A stretch of 64,000 bases of DNA from Shouchella tritolerans (GCF_025770735.1 NZ_JAODPB010000004.1:1-64000), one strand, 5' to 3'. Counted from the stretch's first letter, positions 8,279 to 17,133 are shown. Notes: generated by a model from the sequence alone, not told the origin. Numbers and translations: made by a program.

Positions 8279-8303
8279 AAGCATGTGGATCTGCCACATG
8301 CTT
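8279..8303 (-). terminator. Intrinsic terminator of the 44-residue gene
   Basis: Stem GCATGTGG/CCACATGC (8281-8301), extended by two A-T pairs, with a T run on the minus-strand side. It also has T-rich sequence on the plus side, so it may work both ways. It separates the small gene from the acyl-CoA dehydrogenase. Confidence 0.7.
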
Positions 8304-8436
8304 ATTTTTTATTTTGCTGTTTTCTTTTTTGTTTATCGTCTTCCGATGTTCCTTGGTGCAACGACTCGTTAAATTGGCGTTTGACAATGTCCTCGCCTTT
8401 TTCTTTATGGTTATTGTTTTGCTTTTGCTCATTCAT
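8302..8436 (-). CDS. Small hydrophilic protein, 44 residues
   Basis: MNEQKQNNNHKEKGEDIVKR followed by a Gln/Lys-rich tail QKRKQQNKK. No hydrophobic segment, no Cys. GGGAG lies at a good distance before ATG 8436 and a hairpin terminator overlaps its end, so it looks like a complete small gene. The composition recalls small spore-associated proteins, but I do not recognise the family. Confidence 0.6.
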   Translation of the reverse strand: MNEQKQNNNHKEKGEDIVKRQFNESLHQGTSEDDKQKRKQQNKK

Positions 8437-8549
8437 TTGTCTACACTCCCTTTCTCTTCGTTGCTGCCAGTATACCCTTTGTGCATGAATGCAAACCATG
8501 TTTGAACGACAGCAAAACGGAAATACAAAGGAAAAAGGAGGTGTTGGCT

Positions 8550-8960
8550 ATGCCATGGACAATGGATGACTATCCCTCATCTTTAAAGAATTTCGAGAAA
8601 GCCGTCCGCAAAAAAGCGATTGAAATTGGCAATTCGATGGTCAAAGACGGCTACTCTGAAAGCCGCGCCATTCCAATTGCCACCGAACAGGCGAAAAAAT
8701 GGAAAGAAAACGCTGACGAAAACGAAGTCGCCCACTTTTTGAAACACGGTAAAGTAACTCCGTCTAAACATGATTCCTCGTCGTCTTCACCAGAAACAGC
8801 CGACAAGCCTGAGCATGTTGTCAAGCGCGAAGATGGATGGGCTGTTTATGCAGAAGGAGCAAAGCGTGCTTCCTATGTTGCAAATACAAAAGAAGAAGCG
8901 TTGCAAAGAGCACGCAAAATTGCAAAAAACAAAGGAGCAGGCGTTAAAATCGACGATTAA
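8550..8960 (+). CDS. DUF2188-type protein with helical N-terminal region
   Basis: 136 residues. The N-terminal 60 residues contain YPSSLKNFEKAVRKKAIEIG and EQAKKWKE, a helical region common in Bacillus proteins of this kind. A low-complexity Ser linker (DSSSSSPE) leads to a C-terminal DUF2188 domain with REDGWAVYAEGAKRAS, TKEEALQRARKIAKNKGA and VKI. DUF2188 looks like a single-copy double-stranded-RNA-binding-like or stress-protein fold; function is unknown. Start ATG 8550 follows AAAAAGGAGGTG. It ends 4 bp into the convergent protease gene. Confidence 0.8.
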   Translation: MPWTMDDYPSSLKNFEKAVRKKAIEIGNSMVKDGYSESRAIPIATEQAKKWKENADENEVAHFLKHGKVTPSKHDSSSSSPETADKPEHVVKREDGWAVYAEGAKRASYVANTKEEALQRARKIAKNKGAGVKIDD

Positions 8961-9733
8961 GTGCCTGAGTCATCTTCGACAAATGCGTGGATTTGGCGGA
9001 GCGGTACAGCAAGCCCTTCGCCATTTCCGTTTTCCCCACTACTGCGGGCATAGACCATTCCTACGACCTCTCCTTCTTCTGACAACACCGGCGAACCGCT
9101 ATGTCCAGGGAAGACAGCGTTGGTAATTGCTAAAACTTGGTAGGCATCATGGCTTTCTTTTACTTCCCCTTTATTCGTGATGTACGAATGCGTCATCGGA
9201 TGGCCAATCACGTACACCGTGTTTCCTGGATTCGCTGACGTTTCGGCAAGCGTTAATGTCGGTAAATTGTCTGGCTGCCCTTCAAGCGCCAACATGGCCA
9301 AATCATTCGTTTCGTCTGTCTTCGTCTCAGTCGCCAGGTAACGCTTTCCATCTGGCAAATGGACATAAATAGACGAAGCTCCACGAATCACGTGTTCATT
9401 GGTGAGCACGTCGCCGCTTTCTGAAATGATAAAGCCTGTCCCATGGCCTCGGTCTGTTTGCACAGCAACGACCGCTTCTTTAAATCGATCAAAATCGCCT
9501 TCTTTTTCCAATTGTTGGCTTTCGCTCGTAAAGCGGAGTGCGTCTAAACTGAAATGCTGAAACAAAAAGGCACTTCCTTGCACAAGCATAGCCAACGCAA
9601 CAACAGCTGCTACAATGATAACGATCGCTTTTTGTAGAGGTTTCGTTTTTTTGGGAGGCTCTTCTTCCATAAACGCCTCAAGTGGCGGCTCTTCTTCAAA
9701 TCGTTCTTCTTCTGGAGGTTGGTTGGTTACCAT
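8957..9733 (-). CDS. Membrane-anchored HtrA/trypsin-like serine protease
   Basis: 258 residues. An acidic, proline-rich cytoplasmic tail (1-33) precedes one membrane anchor (about 36-57) and an outside S1C protease domain. The catalytic triad is visible: His114 in LTNEHVIRGA, Asp144 in ETNDLAML, Ser212 in FPGHSGSPV. The protein ends soon after the protease domain, so it lacks the PDZ domain of classic HtrA. Probable role: surface protein quality control or stress proteolysis. Start ATG 9733 is the only start in a good position. Confidence 0.85.
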   Translation of the reverse strand: MVTNQPPEEERFEEEPPLEAFMEEEPPKKTKPLQKAIVIIVAAVVALAMLVQGSAFLFQHFSLDALRFTSESQQLEKEGDFDRFKEAVVAVQTDRGHGTGFIISESGDVLTNEHVIRGASSIYVHLPDGKRYLATETKTDETNDLAMLALEGQPDNLPTLTLAETSANPGNTVYVIGHPMTHSYITNKGEVKESHDAYQVLAITNAVFPGHSGSPVLSEEGEVVGMVYARSSGENGNGEGLAVPLRQIHAFVEDDSGT

Positions 9734-9977
9734 CAGATCAATGCGCCTTTTTCACTGTTAGTAGCTACCAGTTTTTTGTACGTAGCAACAGCTTCGTTGG
9801 GTTCAACCGATCCCCTCGCTGTACGAGGCAAAGTCAATGTTATTATGATCAATAGCCACACACCCTTTCGCAAAAAATCAGGCCGATGCCTTCACCGTTG
9901 TCTTCTCTTACATTCAGTATACCATCGCTCTTCCCTTTCCTACAAAAATGACTGCCCTGCCTGTCAAGTCGTTGCCG

Positions 9978-10006
9978 TTGCCAGCCTTGGATCGTTCACT
10001 TATAAT
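9978..10006 (+). promoter_or_regulatory. SigA-type promoter of yojF-bshB2
   Basis: TTGCCA (9978-9983), 17-bp spacer, TATAAT (10001-10006), 36 bp before the yojF start. The rest of the 308-bp gap 9734-10041 shows no credible gene. Confidence 0.8.
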
Positions 10007-10041
10007 GTGGATACATAGATGCTACTTGCTGGAGGTTTAAA

Positions 10042-10392
10042 ATGGAACCGATTGAGAAAGAACGCCTTCAATCGTTGCTTGATTCTTTTCTGAACGAAGA
10101 CGTTTACTTGCATTTAGAAACGACAAATGGGGCTTACGCTTCCCATTTTGACGAATCGTTTTTTTCAGCCAGCGCCTACATCCGCAATGCCCTTATTTCG
10201 TACGAACATGGCGTTGTCGCTGGCAACGGCCCATACAGAGTTGGTTTAAAAATGAACATTGGCTGGGTATATGGCGAAGGGTTAACCCATTTTGAGCTAG
10301 ACAAAAAGGGGCGGCTACTAATGGCTGGCCATGGCCCCGACGGAAAACTTGGCGTCGCCTTTGAAATTTCACGCACGCCTTTTGACGATTAA
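10042..10392 (+). CDS. yojF: YojF family protein (DUF1806)
   Basis: 116 residues, the exact size of B. subtilis YojF. Recognisable stretches are HLETTNGAYASHF, SAYIRNALISYEHG and YRVGLKMNIGWVYGEGLTHFE. No catalytic motif is known. In B. subtilis it is paired with yojG (bshB2), as here, with only 24 bp between the genes; a role next to bacillithiol synthesis is inferred from that pairing. GGAGG before ATG 10042. Confidence 0.9.
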   Translation: MEPIEKERLQSLLDSFLNEDVYLHLETTNGAYASHFDESFFSASAYIRNALISYEHGVVAGNGPYRVGLKMNIGWVYGEGLTHFELDKKGRLLMAGHGPDGKLGVAFEISRTPFDD

Positions 10393-10416
10393 TTGATTGC
10401 TGGGAGTTGAACGAGC

Positions 10417-11085
10417 ATGAAAAAACAAAGCCATGTCCTTGTCATCTTTCCTCATCCAGATGATGAAGCATTCGGTGTTTCAGGAACAATATCTGCTTAT
10501 ATTGATGCAGGAACGCCAGTGACATACGCCTGCCTGACGCTTGGGCAAATGGGACGCAACCTAGGGAATCCTCCCTTTGCGACACGTGAGTCATTGGCAG
10601 ACATCCGTCGGAAAGAATTGCAACAGGCTGCCGCCGTTATGGGCATCACCGACTTGCGGACGATGGGTTATCGCGACAAAACGCTTGAATTTGAACAACC
10701 AGGACGCTTGAAGCAAATGGTGCTTAACCTTGTTGCTGAACTTAAGCCTTCCCTCGTTATCTCGTTTTACCCAGGGTATGCTGTTCACCCTGACCATGAC
10801 GCTACTGGACTAGCCGTCGCGTCCGCACTGGCAGAGTTGCCAAAGAGCGAGCGTCCTACTTTTTACGCAGTGGCGTTCTCAAACAACCACGAAAAAGAGA
10901 TTGGCCCAGCGGATATCGTCCATGACGTTTCAGCATACGCCATTCGCAAGCTTGATACGTTACGCGCCCACGCTTCCCAGTTAGCATGGACGTTGCCAAG
11001 CTTGGAAAAAGCCTATTATGACGGCGTCGAAGAAGCGAAGGAACGTCTTTGCAACGAACGTTTCTGGACGTATCCGTTCGCGTAA
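10417..11085 (+). CDS. bshB2: Bacillithiol biosynthesis deacetylase BshB2
   Basis: 222 residues of the PIG-L / LmbE deacetylase family. The zinc-binding motif is at the N-terminus (FPHPDDEAFG, His13, Asp15, Asp16) with the partner His in AVHPDHDATG. BshB enzymes remove the acetyl group from N-acetylglucosaminyl-malate to give GlcN-malate, the second step of bacillithiol synthesis; BshB2 is the secondary isozyme in B. subtilis. It is the second gene of the yojF operon and is followed by a terminator. YtxJ, another bacillithiol-linked protein, lies 2.4 kb on. Confidence 0.9.
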   Translation: MKKQSHVLVIFPHPDDEAFGVSGTISAYIDAGTPVTYACLTLGQMGRNLGNPPFATRESLADIRRKELQQAAAVMGITDLRTMGYRDKTLEFEQPGRLKQMVLNLVAELKPSLVISFYPGYAVHPDHDATGLAVASALAELPKSERPTFYAVAFSNNHEKEIGPADIVHDVSAYAIRKLDTLRAHASQLAWTLPSLEKAYYDGVEEAKERLCNERFWTYPFA

Positions 11086-11088
11086 AAC

Positions 11089-11118
11089 GCCTCCCACTAT
11101 TAGGGAGGCGGCTTTTTT
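11089..11118 (+). terminator. Terminator of yojF-bshB2
   Basis: GCCTCCC (11089-11095), loop ACTATTA, GGGAGGC (11103-11109), then GCTTTTTTCC. Confidence 0.9.
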
Positions 11119-11140
11119 CCATTAAAAAGGAGGAACTGTT

Positions 11141-12049
11141 TTGGCCAATGAACAGGCTCTGCTATTAGTCGACGGCTTTAACTTATTGAGCCGCGGGTAT
11201 TTTGCGACGAGCTACAACCGCCCGATTGAAAAGTTAGAACGAAACGCAGAAGGCTTATATGTGAATGGCCTTCGTGTGTTTATCCAAAAACTATTTAAGC
11301 TGGTTACCGATTATTCGATTTCCCATTGCATTGTCACTTGGGACGTGCCTCGGGAGGAAGCATTACGAAGAAAGACGTTTCCTGACTACAAATTGACGCG
11401 AAATGAGCTTCCAGAACCATTAATCCAACAGTATCAACAATGTGTGAAAACACTTGACCACATTGGTGTTGAGCAATTAAAAGTGCCGCCGTATGAGGCA
11501 GATGACATTATCGGTGCTATTTCGGCCAAATGGGAAGCAGAAACGAGCGGCCCTTGTTATATTTACAGCAATGATAAAGATTTGTTTCAATTGCTGACTT
11601 CCCGCACCACTCAAATTGTTGCTAAGAAGCAAACAGAAGTGTTATTGGATGAAGCCTCATTTAAAGACAGTTACGGCCTCTCCCCTACCCAGTGGGTTGA
11701 TGTAAAGGCGCTCGTCGGCGATACAAGTGATAATATTCCAGGCTGTCCGGGGATAGGCGAAAAAACCGCCCTTCCTCTAATTGCTGCGTACGGGTCAATT
11801 GAATCGCTTTATCAGCAAATCGACACACTCCAGCCTCCATTAAAGCGGGCGCAGAAAAAACTACTAGCTGGAAAAGCGTCTACTCAGCTTTCAAAAAAGC
11901 TTTCTGCGATTATCTGCGACATTCCCGAACTCCGCCACTATTCTATCAATGACGCTGTTCTCTCTTTGAATCGGGGCGAAGTTGACAAGGAACTTTCACG
12001 TCTCGCCATTCGCGTTAAATTGGCGGACGATCTGGCTTTTATTTCTTAA
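11141..12049 (+). CDS. ypcP: Stand-alone 5'-3' exonuclease (YpcP-like)
   Basis: 302 residues matching the 5'-nuclease domain of DNA polymerase I without the polymerase. Visible metal-ligand motifs: LLVDGFNLLSRG, VPPYEADDIIGA and IYSNDKDLFQL; then the helix-hairpin-helix DNA-binding region GDTSDNIPGCPGIGEKTA. It removes RNA primers and 5' flaps. Start TTG 11141 is chosen because AAAAGGAGG ends 7 nt upstream and homologues begin at the same place. Its last 4 bp overlap the convergent acetyltransferase gene. Confidence 0.9.
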   Translation: MANEQALLLVDGFNLLSRGYFATSYNRPIEKLERNAEGLYVNGLRVFIQKLFKLVTDYSISHCIVTWDVPREEALRRKTFPDYKLTRNELPEPLIQQYQQCVKTLDHIGVEQLKVPPYEADDIIGAISAKWEAETSGPCYIYSNDKDLFQLLTSRTTQIVAKKQTEVLLDEASFKDSYGLSPTQWVDVKALVGDTSDNIPGCPGIGEKTALPLIAAYGSIESLYQQIDTLQPPLKRAQKKLLAGKASTQLSKKLSAIICDIPELRHYSINDAVLSLNRGEVDKELSRLAIRVKLADDLAFIS

Positions 12050-12597
12050 CAGACGCCTTTACCGTTGGTTTGGCGCGTATTCCATTCTTCGCGTGTTAGC
12101 CCGTAACGAATTGAGTCATAATAGACTCCTTGGTAATAGCGAACTTTGCGAATGCGCGCTTCACGGGTAAAACCTAATTTTTCGCCAACTGCGATCATCC
12201 GCTTATTGCCTGACCATGTTGTAAAACCTACACGTTCAATTTGCGGATGCATATGAAACACGATAGCCGACCACCGCCGCAGCGCCTCAGTCCCGTAACC
12301 GCCATTCCAATAAGCAGGATTAAAGATGACAATGCCTAGCTCGAGCCAGCGGGTTTTTTCGCATTCCCAATAATACGACACCGTACCAATTAATTCGTCT
12401 TCTACAAAAATTCCTTGTACGTCTTGACGATTGACCCAGTTTTCTGCTGTTTCACGAAAATCCTCATAAGGGAGCGAATGATGCTCAAAATAAGGAGCAT
12501 CCCATTTTTTCCATTCTGGGTTGTCTTGAGAAAAGACCCATTTCCACAAATGTTTCGAATACTTTATGCTTATTGGCGCGATCGCCATTTCTTTCAT
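12046..12597 (-). CDS. GNAT acetyltransferase, RimJ/RimL-like
   Basis: 183 residues of the Acetyltransf_3 type. The core reads ELIGTVSYYWECEK, LELGIVIFNPAYWNGGYGTE (acetyl-CoA loop) and VGFTTWSGNKRMIAVGEKLG, ending ARIRKVRYYQGVYYDSIRYG. This tail is typical of proteins related to ribosomal-protein or spermidine-like N-acetyltransferases. Substrate unknown. GGAGGG precedes ATG 12597; ATG 12585 is an alternative. Confidence 0.85.
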   Translation of the reverse strand: MKEMAIAPISIKYSKHLWKWVFSQDNPEWKKWDAPYFEHHSLPYEDFRETAENWVNRQDVQGIFVEDELIGTVSYYWECEKTRWLELGIVIFNPAYWNGGYGTEALRRWSAIVFHMHPQIERVGFTTWSGNKRMIAVGEKLGFTREARIRKVRYYQGVYYDSIRYGLTREEWNTRQTNGKGVC

Positions 12598-12692
12598 TCC
12601 CCCGCCCTCCTAGTCCTAGCCACATTTTTTTGCACCCATACACTTCTTCCTTTATACTAGAACACGGTGTCAAATTCAAGAGGAGTGATTCT

Positions 12693-13172
12693 GTGACAAC
12701 AATCGATATACGGGGTGCTGACCAGACAGACATTCAGCTCATCCGTATGCAGCAACAAGTTCGGGAAATTGCGAAAGAAGAACAGAAAGAAGTGATTGGC
12801 GTTGAACAAACGCCCAACGAAGAATGGGTGATTGTGTCCAAAAAAGAACATGGGCGCACGCTCCAGCTTATGGTTAACGATTGTCATTCGCCCTATGATG
12901 GCCATTGGGATTTTGCCCTACAAGCTGAATACGTTAACGCCCATCGTCTTTTTATTGACGATATAAAAGGTGACCCGAACCGTGGTTTTGGTTCCATTTG
13001 CATGGCATACTTAAAGGATGCGGCCTGGCAACACAATTGTTTGATTGAAGGCAAGCTTGCCAAGCGTGATTGGGATCATTTGGATAGACTCATCCATTTT
13101 TACAAAAAGCACCATTTCCATGTCTCCGTGAATGAAGAAACACAATCAGGCCACGTTATTTGGCACGGTTAA
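12693..13172 (+). CDS. Uncharacterised protein with GNAT-like C-terminal half
   Basis: 159 residues from GTG 12693 (AAGAGGAGTGA upstream). The N-terminal half has a long helix (QLIRMQQQVREIAKEEQKEV). The C-terminal half has the outline of an N-acetyltransferase fold: FIDDIKGDPNRGFGSICMAYL recalls the acetyl-CoA loop and LIHFYKKHHFHV the last motif. The canonical Q/R-x-x-G-x-G/A is not clean, so activity is doubtful. Confidence 0.6.
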   Translation: MTTIDIRGADQTDIQLIRMQQQVREIAKEEQKEVIGVEQTPNEEWVIVSKKEHGRTLQLMVNDCHSPYDGHWDFALQAEYVNAHRLFIDDIKGDPNRGFGSICMAYLKDAAWQHNCLIEGKLAKRDWDHLDRLIHFYKKHHFHVSVNEETQSGHVIWHG

Positions 13173-13176
13173 CTGC

Positions 13177-13206
13177 AAGGACCGAACCCCATAGGGCTCG
13201 GTCCTT
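13177..13206 (+). terminator. Hairpin after the GNAT-like gene
   Basis: AAGGACCGAACCC / GGGCTCGGTCCTT with a CATA loop and one mismatch; strong stem but weak T tract. Probable terminator. Confidence 0.6.
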
Positions 13207-13308
13207 CAAACTGTAGCCAAGCGTTTTCTATCAGCCTGAGTGCGGTTGTTTTTTCTTTCAGAATAAATTCGCCTGTGAGCGGGAACCTACATGCAAGGAG
13301 GCGGAAAA

Positions 13309-13428
13309 ATGGATTGGTTTTCTGTCATTCAGCGGATCTGTTCACTGCTTGTGATTGGGTTCGTTTTATTCACGTATGGCTGCATCCTTAAACAAGACAA
13401 AGCGGCCAAAAGCAGAAACGAGCGCTAG
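13309..13428 (+). CDS. Small single-pass membrane protein, 39 residues
   Basis: MDWFSVIQRICSLLVIGFVL then FTYGCILKQDKAAKSRNER. One transmembrane helix (about 8-25) and a basic cytoplasmic tail. AAGGAGG lies 8-9 nt before ATG 13309. The stop sits inside a perfect 22-bp palindrome that serves as terminator, so this is a compact, complete gene. The family is unknown to me. Confidence 0.6.
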   Translation: MDWFSVIQRICSLLVIGFVLFTYGCILKQDKAAKSRNER

Positions 13429-13437
13429 CGCTCGTTT
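13416..13437. terminator. 22-bp perfect palindrome, bidirectional terminator
   Basis: AAACGAGCGCTAGCGCTCGTTT is self-complementary and has T runs on both sides. It contains the stop codons of the small membrane protein gene and of the convergent ytxJ, so one element ends both transcripts. Confidence 0.75.
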
Positions 13438-13763
13438 TCGACATGTTCGGCAATTGTTTGCTTTTTAATATTCCAATGCGATTCTGTCCATAGCACGGAT
13501 TTGTTTTTTAAAACAAACACTTGTGGTGACTTATGAACGGTATCTAAGTCTTCCGCAATTTTGTTTGAAACTGGCCGGGATTCGATCACTTTTACGAACC
13601 CGTAACGGAAGGAATTGTTTTCACTAGCAAATTGCTTGTACTCTTCAAACGCTTCTGCAGATACAGGGCATTGCGTACTATGTTTAAATAGCAGAGATAC
13701 TGTGTCCGTACTCCCCTGTAAAAACGTTTGCCATTCTGCTTCTGTTGTTAACTCTTCAATCAT
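13425..13763 (-). CDS. ytxJ: YtxJ, bacillithiol-system redox protein (monothiol bacilliredoxin-like)
   Basis: 112 residues with a thioredoxin-like fold. The single active-site Cys32 lies in KHSTQCPVSAEAFEEY, the TCPVS motif of YtxJ. It is thought to act as a monothiol bacilliredoxin that removes bacillithiol from proteins. The later VHKSPQVFVLKN holds the cis-proline. The start at 13763 is preferred (AAAGGGGA upstream) over an in-frame ATG 39 nt earlier. Confidence 0.85.
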   Translation of the reverse strand: MIEELTTEAEWQTFLQGSTDTVSLLFKHSTQCPVSAEAFEEYKQFASENNSFRYGFVKVIESRPVSNKIAEDLDTVHKSPQVFVLKNKSVLWTESHWNIKKQTIAEHVENER

Positions 13764-13832
13764 GCGATCATCCCCTTTAGCGTTCTGATTTTGTTGTACC
13801 ATACCACAGCCGTAAGCTGCAACCGCTCTTTC

Positions 13833-15950
13833 TCAAAATCCGTCACCTAATTCAATGACAATACGTATCTCTGTATAAGATACCCCTTCACCGGCATGTT
13901 CCTTAATCGGCTTTAAATAAGAAGAACCGACTTCTTTGATTGCTTGGCGGATCAAGGCCGCTTTCTCTTTCTCGACGAGCTTGGCGACACCTGTCGTCTC
14001 ATTGTTTTTCTCAGCAGCGATTAAATGTTTCACTATCGTTTGTTCACTAAAACCGAGCGTTGACGCGATTTGAGCTGGTGCTTGCCCAGCTTCAAAGTGC
14101 TTGATGACTTCCTCACGGCTTACACGTTTGTGCCCGGTAGACGGTGCCTTATCCAAAGGCAAATTCGTGCTTTCCCGCTTATCAAATTGGGTAAGGGTTT
14201 TTAAAAAAGCTTCTCCGTATTTGTTAAGCTTATGTTCGCCCACGCCAGAAATCGTAGCCAACGTTTCCAATGACTGAGGGATCACAGCGGCCATTTCTCT
14301 CAATGTCTTATCGGAGAAGATCAAATAAGGAGGAATTCCTTGCTCATCAGCCAATGCTTTCCGCTCAGCCCGGAGTGCGGCAAAGATGGGATCTTCGTCA
14401 CTTACTGTTCGTTCAACCGTTTCTTTGTACTGATAAACTTGACCTTCTCCTTTTAAAACAGCTACGCCTTTTGGCAGCAATTGAATTGTCGGATACGAAA
14501 CAGGCGTTAAACCAATGTATTCTTCTGCTAATAAAAAGTCGATAAACGCCTGGACTTCTTTTGCGGATCTGTCTTTCATCAACCCGTATGTCGACAATTT
14601 ATCTAAACCGAGCTGTTCGATTTTCTTGTTTTTTGATCCTGTCAACACTTGGGCTATCACCGTTTTTCCAAACCGCTCTTTGACGCGAACCACGCAGGAA
14701 AGCACTTTTTGCGCATCGCGCGTGACATCTTGCTGTTCCCCTTCCCGTTTGCAATTGCTGCATTTTCCACACGGTTTCCCTCCATCCTCGCCAAAATAGC
14801 TTAAAATAAATTGCTCTAAACATTGGTTGGTATGGGCATAACGGCTCATCCATTGCAGTTTTTCAAAGTCATGTTTCCGTTTTTCTTCGGATGCATCGGA
14901 CTGTTCAATAAAAAAACGTTGCGTTTGAACGTCTTGTGCTTGGTACAGCAACATGCACTCACTTGGCTCGCCATCTCGACCGGCACGCCCCGCTTCTTGA
15001 TAATAAGCTTCGAGCGTCCCTGGCATATTGGCGTGAAGCACGTAGCGAACATTGGCTTTATTGACGCCCATGCCAAACGCATTTGTGGCAACCATGACAT
15101 CAGCCCGGTCATAGACAAACGCTTCCTGACTTTCGGTCCGTTCCTTCTCTGGAAGGCCGCCATGGTAGAGAACAGCGTTTGTTTTTCCATCGATTGCTCT
15201 GTAAATGGCTTCTGCTTCTTTCCGCGTTGATGCATAAATAATACCTGGAACACCTTGGTTTGCTTCAACGTATTGCTGTAAAAAGGATGTTTTTTTCTGT
15301 CCTTTCAACACACGCAATGTCAAATTGGTTCGTTTAAATCCAGTAAGATGTTGGTTGCTTTCATCAATGTGAAGGCGCCTGCATATGTCGCGAGCCACAT
15401 CCGGTGTCGCTGTCGCCGTAAGCGCTACAACTTGCACTTTTCCTGGAAGTGATGCAATCCAGTCGGCCATTGTCAAATAGCTTGGCCGAAAGTCATGCCC
15501 CCACTGTGACATGCAATGGGCTTCATCAATGGCAATTAAGGCAAGGGGTTGCTTTGCCAACGCCGCTTGAAACGATGGCTCATAAAGGCGTTCAGGTGCC
15601 ACATACAACAACGAAATGTTTCCGTCAGCGACATCTTTCAAACGCTTTCGTTCTTCTGCTTTCGTCAATGAACTATTAATGTAAGTAGCTGGTATGCCGA
15701 TTTCATTGACAGCGTCTACTTGGTCTTTCATTAGCGCAATTAAAGGGGAAATCACGAGCGTGACACCTTCAAGCACGGCAGCCGGAATTTGATAGCATAG
15801 AGACTTGCCGCCGCCAGTTGGCATGACGACAAGGGCACCTTCCTTATTTAAAATGGACTCAATGATTTTTTGTTGGCCAGGCCGAAAAGCCGTATAGCCA
15901 TACAGTGATCGCAACACGTGCTCCGCTTGATCCAATAACGCCTGTCCCAT
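13833..15950 (-). CDS. recQ: ATP-dependent DNA helicase RecQ
   Basis: 705 residues with the full RecQ plan: Walker A MPTGGGKSLCYQ (about 44-53), DEAHCMSQWGHDFRPSY (motif II and aromatic loop), a second RecA lobe with ATNAFGMGVNKANVR and QEAGRAGRDG, a zinc site (CLEQFILSYFGE ... CGKCSNC), winged helix, HRDC domain (about 510-590) and a C-terminal helix-turn-helix (SREEVIKHFEAGQAPAQIA). It unwinds DNA 3' to 5' in recombination and fork repair. The extra C-terminal HTH is usual in Firmicutes. Confidence 0.95.
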   Translation of the reverse strand: MGQALLDQAEHVLRSLYGYTAFRPGQQKIIESILNKEGALVVMPTGGGKSLCYQIPAAVLEGVTLVISPLIALMKDQVDAVNEIGIPATYINSSLTKAEERKRLKDVADGNISLLYVAPERLYEPSFQAALAKQPLALIAIDEAHCMSQWGHDFRPSYLTMADWIASLPGKVQVVALTATATPDVARDICRRLHIDESNQHLTGFKRTNLTLRVLKGQKKTSFLQQYVEANQGVPGIIYASTRKEAEAIYRAIDGKTNAVLYHGGLPEKERTESQEAFVYDRADVMVATNAFGMGVNKANVRYVLHANMPGTLEAYYQEAGRAGRDGEPSECMLLYQAQDVQTQRFFIEQSDASEEKRKHDFEKLQWMSRYAHTNQCLEQFILSYFGEDGGKPCGKCSNCKREGEQQDVTRDAQKVLSCVVRVKERFGKTVIAQVLTGSKNKKIEQLGLDKLSTYGLMKDRSAKEVQAFIDFLLAEEYIGLTPVSYPTIQLLPKGVAVLKGEGQVYQYKETVERTVSDEDPIFAALRAERKALADEQGIPPYLIFSDKTLREMAAVIPQSLETLATISGVGEHKLNKYGEAFLKTLTQFDKRESTNLPLDKAPSTGHKRVSREEVIKHFEAGQAPAQIASTLGFSEQTIVKHLIAAEKNNETTGVAKLVEKEKAALIRQAIKEVGSSYLKPIKEHAGEGVSYTEIRIVIELGDGF

Positions 15951-16155
15951 TTGAACACTTCCTTACATAGACTTATCTGTTCTAATTAGTATAGTACGAG
16001 GCTCATGATAAAGTCGACTCCCCCTTAAGAGAAATCCTTTAACATAAAAACAACATTCAGTTGTCTTAATAAGCAAGCATAAAAAAGGACAAGTATCGGT
16101 AGATGTCGTATACTATCATAGAGTTGATCCAATTCCGATAAAGGAGTGTCTGAAC

Positions 16156-16980
16156 ATGAGAATGGTGACATTAAACAATGGTGTAAAAATGCCGCAGCTT
16201 GGTTTCGGCGTTTGGCAAGTGCCCGATGAAGAAGCAACACCCGCTGTTGCTAAAGCCCTAGAAGTGGGGTATACATCGATTGACACAGCAATGATTTACA
16301 AAAACGAAGCCGGCGTTGGAGAAGCCATTAAAGAATCGGGCATTGATCGAGAGAAGCTATTTATTACAACGAAAGTATGGAATGCAGACCAAGGGTACGA
16401 GCAAACACTGAAAGCGTTTGATGCGAGTCTGGAGCGTCTTGGCCTTGACTACATTGACCTCTATTTGATTCATTGGCCAACGCCTCACTATGACCAGTAC
16501 ATTGAGACATACAAAGCGCTTGAAAAATTGTACAACGATGGCCGCGTCCGGGCAATTGGCGTTTGTAACTTCGACATTGACCACTTAGAGCGCCTCCTTG
16601 ACGAGTGCGATGTAACGCCTGTATTAAACCAAGTGGAATGCCATCCATACTTTGCCCAAAATGAACTGAAAGACTTTTGTGCAAAACACAATATTTATGT
16701 GGAAGCATGGAGTCCTCTTGACCAAGGCGGCGAGGTATTAACCGACGAAGTCGTTGAAAAAATTGCGAAAGCACATGGCAAAACAACGGCACAAGTCGTA
16801 CTCCGCTGGCACTTGCAAAATAATACAATTGCGATTCCTAAATCAGTAACGCCATCGCGGATTGAAGAAAACTTTGATGTCTTCGATTTTGAACTGTCCA
16901 ACGAGGAAATGGAGGCGATTAATCGTCTTGACCGCAACCAACGCCGGGGCGCTAAACCGAGCGAAATGAATACTCGTTAA
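16156..16980 (+). CDS. Aldo/keto reductase (YvgN / glyoxal reductase-like)
   Basis: 274 residues, AKR5 type. The catalytic tetrad is visible: Asp43 and Tyr48 in DTAMIYKNE, Lys73 in TTKVW, His106 in LIHWP. The NADPH site is IPKSVTPSRIEENF. Related proteins reduce methylglyoxal and other aldehydes with NADPH; exact substrate not shown. Start ATG 16156 behind AAGGAGTG. A monocistronic gene with its own terminator. Confidence 0.9.
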   Translation: MRMVTLNNGVKMPQLGFGVWQVPDEEATPAVAKALEVGYTSIDTAMIYKNEAGVGEAIKESGIDREKLFITTKVWNADQGYEQTLKAFDASLERLGLDYIDLYLIHWPTPHYDQYIETYKALEKLYNDGRVRAIGVCNFDIDHLERLLDECDVTPVLNQVECHPYFAQNELKDFCAKHNIYVEAWSPLDQGGEVLTDEVVEKIAKAHGKTTAQVVLRWHLQNNTIAIPKSVTPSRIEENFDVFDFELSNEEMEAINRLDRNQRRGAKPSEMNTR

Positions 16981-16986
16981 ATCCAA

Positions 16987-17018
16987 CCAGCAAGCCCCTT
17001 CGGGTTTGCTGGTTTTTT
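16987..17018 (+). terminator. Terminator of the aldo/keto reductase gene
   Basis: CCAGCAAGCCC / GGGTTTGCTGG with CTTC loop, then TTTTTT. Confidence 0.9.
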
Positions 17019-17089
17019 CCTTTTTGACATTTCCAGTGATCGTAAAAAATAGGGATTTCTATGATTTTCGTGAAAATCGCTGCTTTTCG

Positions 17090-17118
17090 TTTACATGCAT
17101 CGGTTTAAACGGTAAACT
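17090..17118 (+). promoter_or_regulatory. SigA-type promoter of the ABC-F gene
   Basis: TTTACA (17090-17095), 17-bp spacer, TAAACT (17113-17118), about 80 bp before the coding start, leaving a leader of some 70 nt. Confidence 0.7.
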
Positions 17119-17133
17119 ACGTAGTAGTAGTAG

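Noticed and set aside
17121-17133. GTA/GTAGTAG microrepeat before the ABC-F leader
   Set aside because: Four short units only; likely chance or local slippage.
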